Assembly: GCA_031769625.1 (NCBI GenBank)
Contig: JAUIMM010000697.1
Location: forward strand, 1-64,000
Origin: Taudactylus pleione
Lineage: Eukaryota; Chordata; Amphibia; Anura; Myobatrachidae
Reading direction: 5' to 3'
Length of the DNA: 64,000 nt
Shown here: piece by piece, positions 41,227 to 51,455 of the stretch
Position numbering within the stretch: position 1 is the stretch's first letter
Layout of the letters: every line of letters begins with the position of its first letter
Notes under the pieces: generated by a model
Told to the model about the DNA's origin: nothing
The model's database searches: none
The model's input: only the letters and a program-made list of their open reading frames with translations
Made by a program: the position numbers and the translations under genes

Positions 41227-41861
41227 TAGGGGTGTGCACCGGCCACTTTTCGTGTTTTGTGTTTTGGTTTTGGATCTGGATCTTTCTTCGTGTTTTGGAT
41301 CTGGATTGGTTTTGCCAAAACCACCCTTCCGTGTTTTGGGTTCTGGGTTTTGTGTTTTGGATCTGTATTTTTTTTTTAAAAAGCATAAAAACAGCTAAAA
41401 TCACAGAATTTGTTGGTTTCTCTGCTCCTATGCTATTATTAACCTCAATAACCTTAATTTCCACTCATTTCCAGTCTATTCTGAACACCTCACACCTCAC
41501 AATAGTGTTTTCATGTCCAAAAGGTTGCACCGAGGTAGCTGGATGACTATGCTAAGCGACACGAGTGGGCGGCACAAACACGTGACCCATCTAGGAGTGA
41601 CACTGCAGTGGCAGACAGGATGGCAGTTAGAAAAACTAGGCCCCAAACTGTACATAATGCAAAGAAAAAAAAGAAGTGCAAGATGGAATTGTCCTTGGGC
41701 CCTCCCACCCACCCTTATGTTGTATAAACAGGACATGCACACTTTAACAAATCAATCATTTCAGCGCCAGGGTCTGCCACACAACTGTGGCTGAAATGAT
41801 AGGTTCGTTTGGGCCCCCACAAAACAAGCTGGCAATTAATGTGTCCCTGCACAAACTGGCT

Positions 41862-42259
41862 CTACGGAGGCAAGATGTCATCCTCATCCTCCTCATCCAC
41901 CGATTCCTCACCCTCTTCAGTGTGTACATCCTCATCCTCACAAAGTATTAACTCGTCCCCACTTGAATCCACCACCACAGGTCCCTCTGTACCTTCTGGA
42001 GGCTGGTCTCCCTGGAAGAGCTGATAATTCATTTTGATGAACATCATCTTCTCCACATTCTGTGGAAGCAACCTCCTACGCCTTTCGCTGACAAGGTTCC
42101 CGGCTGCACTAAACACTCTTTCGGAGTACACACTGGAGGGGGGGCAACTCAGGTAAAATAGAGCCAGCTTGTACAGGGGCCTCCAAATTGCCTCTTTTTC
42201 CTGCCAGTACAGGTATGGACTGTCTGACATGCCTACTTGGATGCTGTCACCAGTTTTTT
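41862..42259 (-). pseudogene. hAT transposase C-terminal dimerisation block, frameshifted from the main frame
   Basis: This is the missing 3' end of the same transposase, in a different frame. It carries the hAT C-terminal signature: YLSCPPSSVYSERVFSAAGN followed by RRRRLLPQNVEKMMF, then a very acidic tail. The glutamate in SERVFS is the likely third catalytic residue by analogy with Hermes. Read backwards, this frame remains sensible (GDSIQVGMSDSPYLYW) up to a run of six A on the coding strand (42254-42259), where it meets the main frame. A single-base loss in that run explains the break. An ATG at 42230 lies in frame but is probably not a real start. Confidence 0.88.
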
Positions 42260-44818
42260 CCTGGCAGCCCCAGTTGCGGGAGAAAATGAAGAAGGAGCCG
42301 TTGACGTGTCACGTTCCGCTTCAGCTGACAGTGTGTTCACCAGCAGGTCTTTGCACCTCTGCAGGCTTGTGTCGGCCGGAAAGAGAGACACCACATAGGC
42401 TTTAAACCTAGGATCAAGCACGGTGGCCAAAATGTAGTGGTCTGATTTCAACAGATTGACCACCCTGGAATCCTGGCAAAGCGAATGAAGGGCTTCATCC
42501 ACAAGTCCCACATGCCGAGCGGAATCGCTCCGTCTTAGCTCCTCCTTCACTTTCTCCAGCTGCTTCTGCAAAAGCCTGATGAGGGGAATGACCTGACTCA
42601 AGCTGGCTGTGTCTGAACTGACTTCACGTGTGGCAAGTTCGAAGGGCTGGAGAACCTTGCACAACACGGAAATCATTCTCCACTGCGCTTGAGTCAGGTG
42701 CATACCCCCTCCTTTGCCTATGTCATAGGTGGATGTATAGGCTTGTATGGCCTTTTGCTGCTCCTCCATCCTCTGAAGCATATAGAGGGTTGAGTTCCAC
42801 CGCGTCACAACCTCTTGCTTCAGGTGATGGCGGGGCAGGTTCAAGAGTGTTTGCTGGCGCTCCAGTCTTCGGCACGCAGTCGCTGAATGGCGAAAGTGGC
42901 CAGAAATTTTTCGGGCCACCCAAAGCGTCTCCTGCACGCCCCTGTCGCTTTTCAGAAAATTCTGCACCACCAAGTTTATTGTGTGAGCAAAACATGGGAC
43001 GTGCTGGAATTTGCCCAGATGTAATGCCCGCACAATATTGGTGGCGTTGTCAGATATCACAAATCCCCAGGAGAGTCTAAGTGGGGTAAGCCACTGGGCG
43101 ATGATTTCCCTCAGTTTCTCTAAGAGGTTGTCGGCGGTGTGCCTCTTACTGAAACCGGTGATACACAGCGTAGCCTGCCTTGTAACGAGCTGGCGTTTCT
43201 GAGATGCTGCTACTGGTGACGCTGCTGCTGTTGCTGCGTAAGGTGATACATCTACCCAGTGGGCTGTCACAGTCATATAGTCCTTAGTCTGCCCTGTTCC
43301 ACTTGTCCACATGTCCGTGGTTAAGTGGACATTGTGTACAACGGCATTTTTCAGGACACTGAGTACACTTTTTCTGACGTTTCTGTACAGTCTCGGTATC
43401 GCCTGCCTAGTGAAGTGGAATCTAGACGGGATTTGGAACCGGGGACACACTACCTCCATCAATTGTCTAAATCCCACTGCACTAATGGCGGATACCGGAC
43501 GCACGTCTAACACCAACATAGCAGTCAAGGCCTCAGTTATACATTTTGCTTCAGGATGACTGCTGTCGTACTTCATCCTCCTCGCTAAGGACTGTTGGAG
43601 GGTCAATTGTTTAGTAAAAGTAGTGGTGTTCCTACTTCCTCTCTGGGATGATGAACGACTCCCAGCAGCAGCAACAGCAGCAGCGGCAGCAGTAGGCGTA
43701 GCAATGCAGGATCCTCCAGAGGAATCCCGGATAGGAGAGTCAGTCATGCCAGTGACATGGCCTGCAGGACTACTTCCGATCCTGACTAAGGAGGAAATTG
43801 ACGAGGAGGGAGTTGACGGTGTGGTTTGCAGGCGCTTGGATACAACAGGACAACGGGATTTAGGTGTCCCTGGACTGCTTACGGTCTTAGCCAAAGTTTC
43901 TAAACTTGACAGTAACTTTTTATGAACACGCTGCAGGTGCCGTATAAGGGAGGATGTTCCTAGGTGGTTGACATCCCTACCCCTACTTATTTCACCTTTA
44001 CATATGGTACATATGGCAAGACAGTTGTTGTCCGGATTTGGATAGAAATATTGCCAGACCAAAGAGGTGGAATGTTTGGTCTTCTGCCCAGGCATGACCG
44101 TGATGGGCTTTTTCATCCCACGGACAACAACTGTCTCCCCCGGAGCCTGATTTAAACAAACCACATCACCATCAGAATCCTCCTCGCCAACTTCCTCCTC
44201 AGCGCCAGCTACACCAGTATCCTCATCCTGTTGTACTTCAACAGTGACATCTTCAATTTGCATATCAGCAAGTGGACTGTGGGTGCTCCTTTCAGCACTT
44301 GCAGGGGGCGTGTAAATGGTGGAAAGAGCCACCTCTTCCCGTCCAGTGCTGGGAAGGTCAGGCATCGCAACCACCACCACACTTGGACTCTCCTTGGGGA
44401 TTTGTGATATCTTCTTAGAAAGCACAGTTCTTCGCTGTGCTTTTGCCAGCTTAACTCTTTTGATTTTTTTAGTGGGAGGAGGACTTCCATCGTCATGTGA
44501 AGCTGAACCACTAGTCATGAACATACTAGGGATCGACCTTAGCCGTTCCTTGCCACTCCGTGTCGTAAATGGCATATTGGCAAGTTTACGTTTCTCTTCA
44601 GCTGATTTAAATGTCTTTTTCAAGGTCATTTTCCTGAACTTTGCCATTTGGGATTGTATGTGCCCTCTACTATGACATTGGGCATCGGCCTTGGCAGACG
44701 ACGTTGATGGCATGTTATCGTCTATGTCATGACTAGTGGCAGCAGCTTCAGCACTAGGAGGAAGTGGTTCTTGATCTTTCTCTATTTTATTTTTATCGGA
44801 GAAAGTTTGGTCCTCCAT
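42233..44818 (-). CDS. hAT transposase, main part (BED finger and RNase H fold), 861 codons
   Basis: A cut-and-paste transposase that would bind the element's ends and excise them in the nucleus. Residues 1-240 are low-complexity and charged. A BED zinc finger lies at 252-300: SLVWQYF, C270-x2-C273, then H294 and H299 in LIRHLQRVH. The RNase H-like core has D502 in TTDMWTSG, D590 in FVISDNATN, a CxxH motif at 609-612 (CFAHTINL) and the conserved R-W of TRWNST at 673-674. The start at 44818 is supported by a related gene nearby that begins with the same MED residues (50199). The frame ends at TAG (42235-42233), right after KKLVTASK, before the C-terminal dimerisation block; that block lies in another frame just downstream. 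In Hermes the third catalytic acid is in that C-terminal part, so the product as written should be inactive. Antisense frames over this gene are shadows. Confidence 0.92.
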   Translation of the reverse strand: MEDQTFSDKNKIEKDQEPLPPSAEAAATSHDIDDNMPSTSSAKADAQCHSRGHIQSQMAKFRKMTLKKTFKSAEEKRKLANMPFTTRSGKERLRSIPSMFMTSGSASHDDGSPPPTKKIKRVKLAKAQRRTVLSKKISQIPKESPSVVVVAMPDLPSTGREEVALSTIYTPPASAERSTHSPLADMQIEDVTVEVQQDEDTGVAGAEEEVGEEDSDGDVVCLNQAPGETVVVRGMKKPITVMPGQKTKHSTSLVWQYFYPNPDNNCLAICTICKGEISRGRDVNHLGTSSLIRHLQRVHKKLLSSLETLAKTVSSPGTPKSRCPVVSKRLQTTPSTPSSSISSLVRIGSSPAGHVTGMTDSPIRDSSGGSCIATPTAAAAAVAAAGSRSSSQRGSRNTTTFTKQLTLQQSLARRMKYDSSHPEAKCITEALTAMLVLDVRPVSAISAVGFRQLMEVVCPRFQIPSRFHFTRQAIPRLYRNVRKSVLSVLKNAVVHNVHLTTDMWTSGTGQTKDYMTVTAHWVDVSPYAATAAASPVAASQKRQLVTRQATLCITGFSKRHTADNLLEKLREIIAQWLTPLRLSWGFVISDNATNIVRALHLGKFQHVPCFAHTINLVVQNFLKSDRGVQETLWVARKISGHFRHSATACRRLERQQTLLNLPRHHLKQEVVTRWNSTLYMLQRMEEQQKAIQAYTSTYDIGKGGGMHLTQAQWRMISVLCKVLQPFELATREVSSDTASLSQVIPLIRLLQKQLEKVKEELRRSDSARHVGLVDEALHSLCQDSRVVNLLKSDHYILATVLDPRFKAYVVSLFPADTSLQRCKDLLVNTLSAEAERDTSTAPSSFSPATGAARKKLVTASK

Positions 44819-44847
44819 TTATGTTATATCGATTTGATATATACGTG

Positions 44848-47800
44848 CGGCTAAACACAGAAAATAATTATTTTTTTTGGTTTGGACTGGAGTGTACTTT
44901 CGGGGGTTACAGCACCCTTAACGGTCAAGCCAGCCGGCCCTTTACTTATGACACAGGCGCACGCTTGGCACTACTTTGTTGATGCACGTGCGGCTACTGC
45001 GCACACAATTCACAAACACAGAAAATAATTTTTTTTTGGTTTGGACTGGAGTGTACTTTCGGGGGTTACAGCACCCTTAACGGTCAAGCCAGCCGGCCCT
45101 TTACTTATGACACAGGCGCACGCTTGGCACTACTTTGTTGATGCACGTGCGGCTACTGCGCACACAATTCACAAACACAGAAAATAATTTTTTTTTGGTT
45201 TGGACTGGAGTGTACTTTCGGGGGTTACAGCACCCTTAACGGTCAAGCCAGCCGGCCCTTTACTTATGACACAGGCGCACGCTTGGCACTACTTTGTTGA
45301 TGCACGTGCGGCTACTGCGCACACAATTCACAAACACAGAAAATAATTTTTTTTTGGTTTGGACTGGAGTGTACTTTCGGGGGTTACAGCACCCTTTAAC
45401 GGTCAAGCCAGCCGGCCCTTTACTTATGACACAGGCGCACGCTTGGCACTACTTTGTTGATGCATGTGCGGCTACTGCGCACACAATTCACAAACACAGA
45501 AAATAATTTTTTTTTGGTTTGGACTGGAGTGTACTTTCGGGGGTTACAGCACCCTTTAACGGTCAAGCCAGCCGGCCCTTTACTTATGACACAGGCGCAC
45601 GCTTGGCACTACTTTGTTGATGCACGTGCGGCTACTGCGCACACAATTCACAAACACAGAAAATAATTTTTTTTTTGGTTTGGACTGGAGTGTACTTTGG
45701 GGGTTACAGCACCCTTTAACGGTCAAGCCAGCCGGCCCTTTACTTATGACACAGGCGCACGCTTGGCACTACTTTGTTGATGCACGTGCGGCTACTGCGC
45801 ACACAATTCACAAACACAGAAAATAATTTTTTTTTGGTTTGGACTGGAGTGTACTTTCGGGGGTTACAGCACCCTTTAACGGTCAAGCCAGCCGGCCCTT
45901 TACTTATGACACAGGCGCACGCTTGGCACTACTTTGTTGATGCACGTGCGGCTACTGCGCACACAATTCACAAACACAGAAAATAATTTTTTTTTGGTTT
46001 GGACTGGAGTGTACTTTCGGGGGTTACAGCACCCTTTAACGGTCAAGCCAGCCGGCCCTTTACTTATGACACAGGCGCACGCTTGGCACTACTTTGTTGA
46101 TGCACGTGCGGCTACTGCGCACACAATTCACAAACACAGAAAATAATTTTTTTTTGGTTTGGACTGGAGTGTACTTTCGGGGGTTACAGCACCCTTTAAC
46201 GGTCAAGCCAGCCGGCCCTTTACTTATGACACAGGCGCACGCTTGGCACTACTTTGTTGATGCACGTGCGGCTACTGCGCACACAATTCACAAACACAGA
46301 AAATAATTTTTTTTTTGGTTTGGACTGGAGTGTACTTTGGGGGTTACAGCACCCTTTAACGGTCAAGCCAGCCGGCCCTTTACTTATGACACAGGCGCAC
46401 GCTTGGCACTACTTTGTTGATGCACGTGCGGCTACTGCGCACACAATTCACAAACACAGAAAATAATATTTTTTTTGGTTTGGACTGGAGTGTACTTTCG
46501 GGGGTTACAGCACCCTTTAACGGTCAAGCCAGCCGGCCCTTTACTTATGACACAGGCGCACGCTTGGCACTACTTTGTTGATGCACGTGCGGCTACTGCG
46601 CACACAATTCACAAACACAGAAAATAATTTTTTTTTTGGTTTGGACTGGAGTGTACTTTGGGGGTTACAGCACCCTTTAACGGTCAAGCCAGCCGGACCT
46701 TTACTTATGACACAGGCGCACGCTTGGCACTACTTTGTTGATGCACGTGCGGCTACTGCGCACACAATTCACAAACACAGAAAGTAATTTTTTTTCTGGT
46801 TTGGACTTGAGTGTACTTTTGGGGTTACAGCACACTTTAACGGTCAAGCCAGCCGGCCCTTTACTTATGACACAGGCGCACGCTTGGCACTACTTTGTTG
46901 ATGCACGTGCGGCTACTGCGCACACAATTCACAAACACAGAAAATAATTTTTTTTTGGTTTGGACTGGAGTGTACTTTCGGGGGTTACAGCACCCTTTAA
47001 CGGTCAAGCCAGCCGGCCCTTTACTTATGACACAGGCGCACGCTTGGCACTACTATGTTGATGCACGTGCGGCTACTGCGCACACAATTCACAAACACAG
47101 AAAATAATATTTTTTTGGTTTGGACTGGAGTGTACTTTCGGGGGTTACAGCACCCTTTAACGGTCAAGCCAGCCGGCCCTTTAATTATGACACAGGCGCA
47201 CGCTTGGCACTACTTTGTTGATGCACGTGCGGCTACTGCGCACACAATTCACAAACACAGAAAATAATTTTTTTTTTGGTTTGGACTGGAGTGTACTTTG
47301 GGGGTTACAGCACCCTTTAACGGTCAAGCCAGCCGGCCCTTTACTTATGACACAGGCGCACGCTTGGCACTACTTTGTTGATGCACGTGCGGCTACTGCG
47401 CACACAATTCACAAACACAGAAAATAATTTTTTTTTGGTTTGGACTGGAGTGTACTTTCGGGGGTTACAGCACCCTTTAACGGTCAAGCCAGCCGGCCCT
47501 TTACTTATGACACAGGCGCACGCTTGGCACTACTTTGTTGATGCACGTGCGGCTACTGCGCACACAATTCACAAATACAGAAAATAATTTTTTTTTGGTT
47601 TGGACTGGAGTGTACTTTCGGGGGTTACAGCACCCTTTAACGGTCAAGCCAGCCGGCCCTTTACTTATGACACAGGCGCACGCTTGGCACTACTTTGTTG
47701 ATGCACGTGCGGCTACTGCGCACACAATTCACAAACACAGAAAATAATATTTTTTTGGGTTTGGACTGGAGTGTACTTTGGGGGTTACAGCACCCTTTAA

Positions 47801-48386
47801 CGGTCAAGCCAGCCGGCCCTTTACTTATGACACAGGCGCACGCTTGGCACTACTTTGTTGATGCACGTGCGGCTACTGCGCACACAATTCACAAACACAG
47901 AAAAATTTTTTTTTTTTGGTTTGGACTGGAGTGTACTTTCGGGGGTTACAGCACCCTTAACGGTCAAGCCAGCCGGCCCTTTACTTATGACACAGGCGCA
48001 CGCTTGGCACTACTTTGTTGATGCACGTGCGGCTACTGCGCACACAATTCACAAACACAGAAAATAATTTTTTTTTTGGTTTGGACTGGAGTGTACTTTG
48101 GGGGTTACAGCACCCTTTAACGGTCAAGCCAGCCGGCCCTTTACTTATGACACAGGCGCACGCTTGGCACTACTTTGTTGATGCACGTGCGGCTACTGCG
48201 CACACAATTCACAAACACAGAAAATAATATTTTTTTTGGTTTGGACTGGAGTGTACTTTGGGGGTTACAGCACCCTTTAACGGTCAAGCCAGCCGGCCCT
48301 TTACTTATGACACAGGCGCACGCTTGGCACTACTTTGTTGATGCACGTGCGGCTACTGCGCACACAATTCACAAACACAGAAAATA
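44848..48386 (-). repeat. 160-bp tandem array in the hAT leader, 22 copies
   Basis: About 22 units of 159-161 bp sit between the transposase start codon and the TATA box. Each contains an A/T run (TTTTTTTTGGTTTGGACTGG), TACAGCACCC, CAGCCGGCCC and GATGCACGTGCGGC. There are subtypes: ACTTTCGGGGGTT versus ACTTTGGGGGTT, and ACCCTTAACGG versus ACCCTTTAACGG. One unit at about 46790-46950 is clearly more diverged. Every unit but one holds an intact CACGTG E-box; the exception reads GCATGTGC at 45462. The first unit, nearest the gene (44841-44880), is partial. Plus-strand frames of 70 codons repeated here are artefacts of the period. Confidence 0.95.
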
Positions 48387-48689
48387 TATTATTTTTTTAG
48401 CACTTGGGGGGAGCACCCCTGATGGACAGAGCACCCCCTGGACAACACTACAGCAATCCTTTAGGACTGGTACACTGCACAGGACTTTGGAGTGGACACA
48501 GCCCCTATGGAGAACTGACTGCACAACACAGTCCAGCCAGCCCCTATGGACTTTGAAGTAGTGGACACAGCCCCTATTAACAACAGCAGCACAGCACAAC
48601 ACAGCCAGCCCCTATGGACTTTGAAGTAGTGGACAACAGCAGCACTACACTACACTACACTACACAGCCCTAACTCCCACCCTCCCTCT
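48387..48689 (-). other. hAT leader between promoter and 160-bp array
   Basis: On the plus strand this shows repeated words GGAGCACCCCTGATGGACAG, CAGCCCCTATGGACTTTG (three times) and CACTACACTACACTACAC. It is homologous to 50255-50760 in the decayed relative. There is no ATG on the transcribed (minus) strand. Confidence 0.6.
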
Positions 48690-48745
48690 TCACTGTCCAC
48701 AGCCGAGTGAGAAAATGGCGCCGACGCGGGTACCTTATATAGGAT
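48690..48745 (-). promoter_or_regulatory. TATA promoter of the hAT transposase
   Basis: On the minus strand TATATAA lies at 48741-48735 in the setting GGATCCTATATAAGG. About 25-45 bp downstream comes CCATTTTCTCACTCGGCTG. The same arrangement (TATATAAA, then CATTTTCACTCCGGCTG) is kept in the decayed relative at 50795-50802. Conservation of TATA plus the start-site region in two diverged copies supports a real promoter. Transcription would start near 48705, some 3.9 kb upstream of the start codon. Confidence 0.65.
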
Positions 48746-48909
48746 CCAAAACCCGCGAGACTCGGAAGGCGGGATGATGACGTTTTGCCTCGATTTCAGA
48801 TCCGAGTCAGGCGGGAAAAGTCGAGCCTGACTCGGATCGGACTCGGATCGGGGGGGCTCGGGGGGGTTCGGATTTCAGAAATCCGAACCCGCTCACCCCT
48901 AGTTATTAA

Positions 48910-49035
48910 TAGTATAGGAACAAAAACAGCTCCAAGTTACATGTTTTAGCGGTTTTTATCAATTTTTAAAGAAACCCAAAACCGATTCTGAACCAAAACA
49001 CTTGAGGGTGGTTTTGGCAACAACAAAACATGGGG
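48910..49035 (+). mobile_element. right remnant of the older hAT
   Basis: Continues the element interrupted at 41226. The order AGTATAGGAACAAAAACAGC, TTTATCAATTTTTAAAGAAA, then GGGTGGTTTTGGCAA parallels, in inverted orientation, the 3' tail of the complete hAT at 41290-41440 (AAAACCACCC, AAAAACAGCTAAAATC, CTCCTATGCTATTATTAACC). Its own terminus was not found. Confidence 0.65.
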
Positions 49036-49540
49036 GTACATGCAATACAAGAAGCATTCTAGTGACCAATATGCAATACAGGGATTGTTCTAGTGACCAA
49101 TATACAATATAAATAGCATTTTAGTGACCAATATACAAAACAAAAAGCATTCTAGTGACCAATATACAATACAGGTAGCATTCTAGTGGCCAATATACAT
49201 TATGAGGAGCATTCTAGTGACCAACACATAACACGTGGAGCATTCTAGTGACCAATATACAATACGATGGGCATTCTAGTGACCAATATACCATACAGGT
49301 AGCATTTAGTGACCAATACAGTGAAGATAGCATTCTACTGACTAATATACAATACATGAAGCATTCTATTATCCAATATACCATACACAGTACATTCTAG
49401 TGACCAATGAACAAAATGGGCAGCATTCTAATGTGCTCTGTACAATAGATAGAACATTATAGTGAGGTACATATTATACTGTAGTGATTCTACAATATAC
49501 AATACAGAACATTCTAGGGACCCATATACAATACATAGAT
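49036..49540. repeat. 31-bp minisatellite, about 16 copies
   Basis: Degenerate copies of GCATTCTAGTGACCAATATA plus a CAATAC-type tail recur every 31 bp (for example 49147, 49178, 49209, 49240, 49271). Divergence between copies is higher than in the other arrays, so this one is older. Confidence 0.9.
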
Positions 49541-49639
49541 TATTTGTCACAAACCATGCTAGAGACCTCCGCCCCAGACCCCTGCATCTTCCCATATGTC
49601 TCTGCCATCGCTGTCTGCTGAGCCGTCGGCCTGCTGCTA

Positions 49640-50199
49640 CAGTGATTTCCGATACGGGGTCTCCGCTTGAGGATCTACGTCAGCATGTTGACTTGTGCTG
49701 CTCATCTCCACATTTGCAGAGGGCACACAAATGGTGGAAGGAGGATTCTATTCAAGTACAGTATTAGAAAGGTCAGGCTCACACATGGCAACCACGGATA
49801 CACTTGGACTCTCCTCGGGGATCTATGACTTTTCTGAACACACAGTTGGTTCATGTGCCTTTGCGATTTAAATTATTTTTACACTTTTACAGGGAGAAGG
49901 GCTTACATCATCATAAGATGCAGAACCCCTTCAGAAATAAAGGCCAAGGCCTTATCCTTTCCTTGCCACTTCGTGTAGTAAAGGGCATATTGCCAATTTT
50001 TTGTTTCTCTGCAGCTAACTTAGCTTTTAATTTTTTTCTTTAACACTGTAAAACATTGCTTTTTTGATTTTGACTTAAGCCCTTGGGCATTGTCCTTTGA
50101 AGATTATGTTGACGGCCTTGCATCGTCATCATGACTGCTGGCAGCAGCTGCAAGACTGGTATCTGGTTCCTGCTCTCCTCTCATTTGATTGTCCTCCAT
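49640..50199 (-). pseudogene. decayed 5' part of a related hAT transposase gene
   Basis: The minus strand begins at an ATG (50199-50197) with residues MED, like the complete transposase. It then follows the same order of landmarks as that gene's first 190 codons: the serine/alanine-rich stretch, the lysine-rich stretch, the sequence around CACTTGGACTCTCCTCGGGG (49801, matching 44381-44400 closely), and the STIYTPPA-like region near 49720. Frameshifts and stops break it throughout, and nothing beyond that region survives. The BED finger and catalytic core are absent. It is a dead fragment of a sister element, in the same orientation as the complete one. Confidence 0.75.
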
Positions 50200-50830
50200 A
50201 TAACAAACTTATGCTGCGGTCTGACCAGCAGTGTCACCGAACAATATTTTTTTTGATACTGGGGCAGAGCACCCCTGAATGAGGCAGCAGCCCCTTGATG
50301 AACAACACAGACAGCACCCCTTTTTGCTGGACAATAAAGCACCCCTGCCAAGTGCGGACAGACCACCTGCAGAGTCACAAATATGTGGACAATAAACTGC
50401 GGCACTGTCACCATACAATAATAGCGCAGCTAAGTTGCTAATGCACACACACAAAAGAAGCAATTTTTTTTTAAACTGGGGAAGAGCACCCCTAATTGAC
50501 AGAGCACCCCCCCTGGACACACAGCACTCCTTTATGGACTGCATCCCTAGCCTGATGGACAGGACAACAACACAGCAGCAGCCACAGGTAACTGACAGGA
50601 CAAGTGACACAGCAGCTGCAGCACCCACTGAAGGAAGCCCCCCTTTATATACAGCAGCCTAAGCCCCTTTATGGACAACACAGCAGCAGCCTTCAGCCCA
50701 AGACCCTGACTGGACACACACACTGAGTGACTGACTACGTCTGCTAGCTTCTCTCTCTACAGCCGGAGTGAAAATGGTGCAGATTGCGGGGACCTTTATA
50801 TAATCCAAAACCTGTGAGATTTTGACAGTG
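50200..50830 (-). promoter_or_regulatory. leader and promoter of the decayed hAT relative
   Basis: Homologous to 48387-48745 of the complete element: GGGGCAGAGCACCCCTGAAT (50261), a second similar unit at 50475 (GGAAGAGCACCCCTAATTG), CAGCCGGAGTGAAAATGG (50760) and TATATAAA on the minus strand at 50802-50795. The 160-bp array is absent here. Instead a larger leader segment is present twice. This shows that the array is an expansion specific to the complete element's lineage. Confidence 0.6.
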
Positions 50831-50859
50831 GGAGCATGAAGGGGGGGCTTTATGTTAGG

Positions 50860-51140
50860 GACCCCTGGGGTGACTTAGGGTTAGGCACCCCCCCGGGAGG
50901 GGTAGTGTAGGGAAAGGGGGTAAGAGATAGGCACCACTAGGGGGGTTAGGCACCACTAGGGGAGGGGAGGGTTAGGCACCCCCCCCGGGAGGGCTAGATC
51001 TAGGGTACGGGGAGGGGGGTTTAAGTTTAGGCACTAACGGGGGGAGGCTAGGGTTAGGCACTAAGGGGGGAGGTTAGGGTTAGGCACCCCTAAGAGAGGA
51101 GAGGGGGGGAGAGGGGAGGGCTAGGGTATTTACCTGATTA
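50860..51140 (+). repeat. degenerate G-rich repeats with GGTTAGGCACC words
   Basis: Some eight loosely spaced units of TTAGGGTTAGGCACC followed by C or G runs. The same words form the centre of the MITE at 38739-39207, so this is probably the core of a related, decayed element. From 51128 to 51185 the words ACCTGATTAGTGTCATAATC and ACTTACCTGATTGTGACAC form overlapping hairpins. Confidence 0.6.
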
Positions 51141-51450
51141 GTGTCATAATCAGGTAAGTACCTGATACTTACCTGATTGTGACACGAAGAGGAACCTAAA
51201 AAACATGCAACTTTAGTATTATATGCTATTTCTATTGTGGTCATCATGGTGTTGGCAGAGGGTGGGGGGTTCAGGCAAAGCAACCATAAACCTCTCCTGC
51301 GTTTGCCTATGGTATTGGCCACTGCAACCACAAAGATGACATTGACCAGGGGCATTAAGGACTGAGGGGGAGCAGCCCTCCCACGCACTGGCACACCTAT
51401 CAATAGGGGAACCACCCCATCCCCAGCAGGACAAGAAACCAGTGAAAGGA
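51141..51450. other. unassigned sequence before MITE copy B
   Basis: After the hairpins at 51128-51185, nothing recognised. Open frames of 70-110 codons overlap on one strand with no motif. Confidence 0.4.
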
Positions 51451-51455
51451 CAATG

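Larger units (their letters stand above)
41227..48901 (-). mobile_element. near-complete hAT DNA transposon, 7,675 bp, TSD GTTATTAA
   Basis: Ends TAGGGGTGTGCACC (left) and CCGCTCACCCCTA (right) are flanked by perfect 8-bp duplications GTTATTAA at 41219-41226 and 48902-48909, the size expected for hAT. Reading the minus strand, the order is: terminal region with a GGGTTCGGATTT hairpin, TATA box, leader made mainly of a 160-bp tandem array, transposase gene (44818 to about 41862), and a 3' tail rich in TTTTGGTTTTGG. Perfect duplications and a nearly open transposase suggest recent insertion. One frameshift in the transposase means this copy probably makes no full-length protein. It inserted into an older relative. 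Confidence 0.93.

Noticed and set aside
42219..42236. Mini-intron (GTAGGCATGTCAG) explaining the transposase frame change
   Set aside because: Thirteen bases is far too short for a vertebrate intron, and the correct frame already reads sensibly upstream of it to the A run.
42628..44675. Plus-strand frames of 60-150 codons over the transposase gene
   Set aside because: They are antisense shadows of a well-supported hAT transposase frame.
45294..48561. Repeated 70-codon plus-strand frames starting MLMHVRLLRTQ
   Set aside because: They are produced by the 160-bp unit on the strand opposite to the transposase. The differences between copies follow T-run length, not protein conservation.
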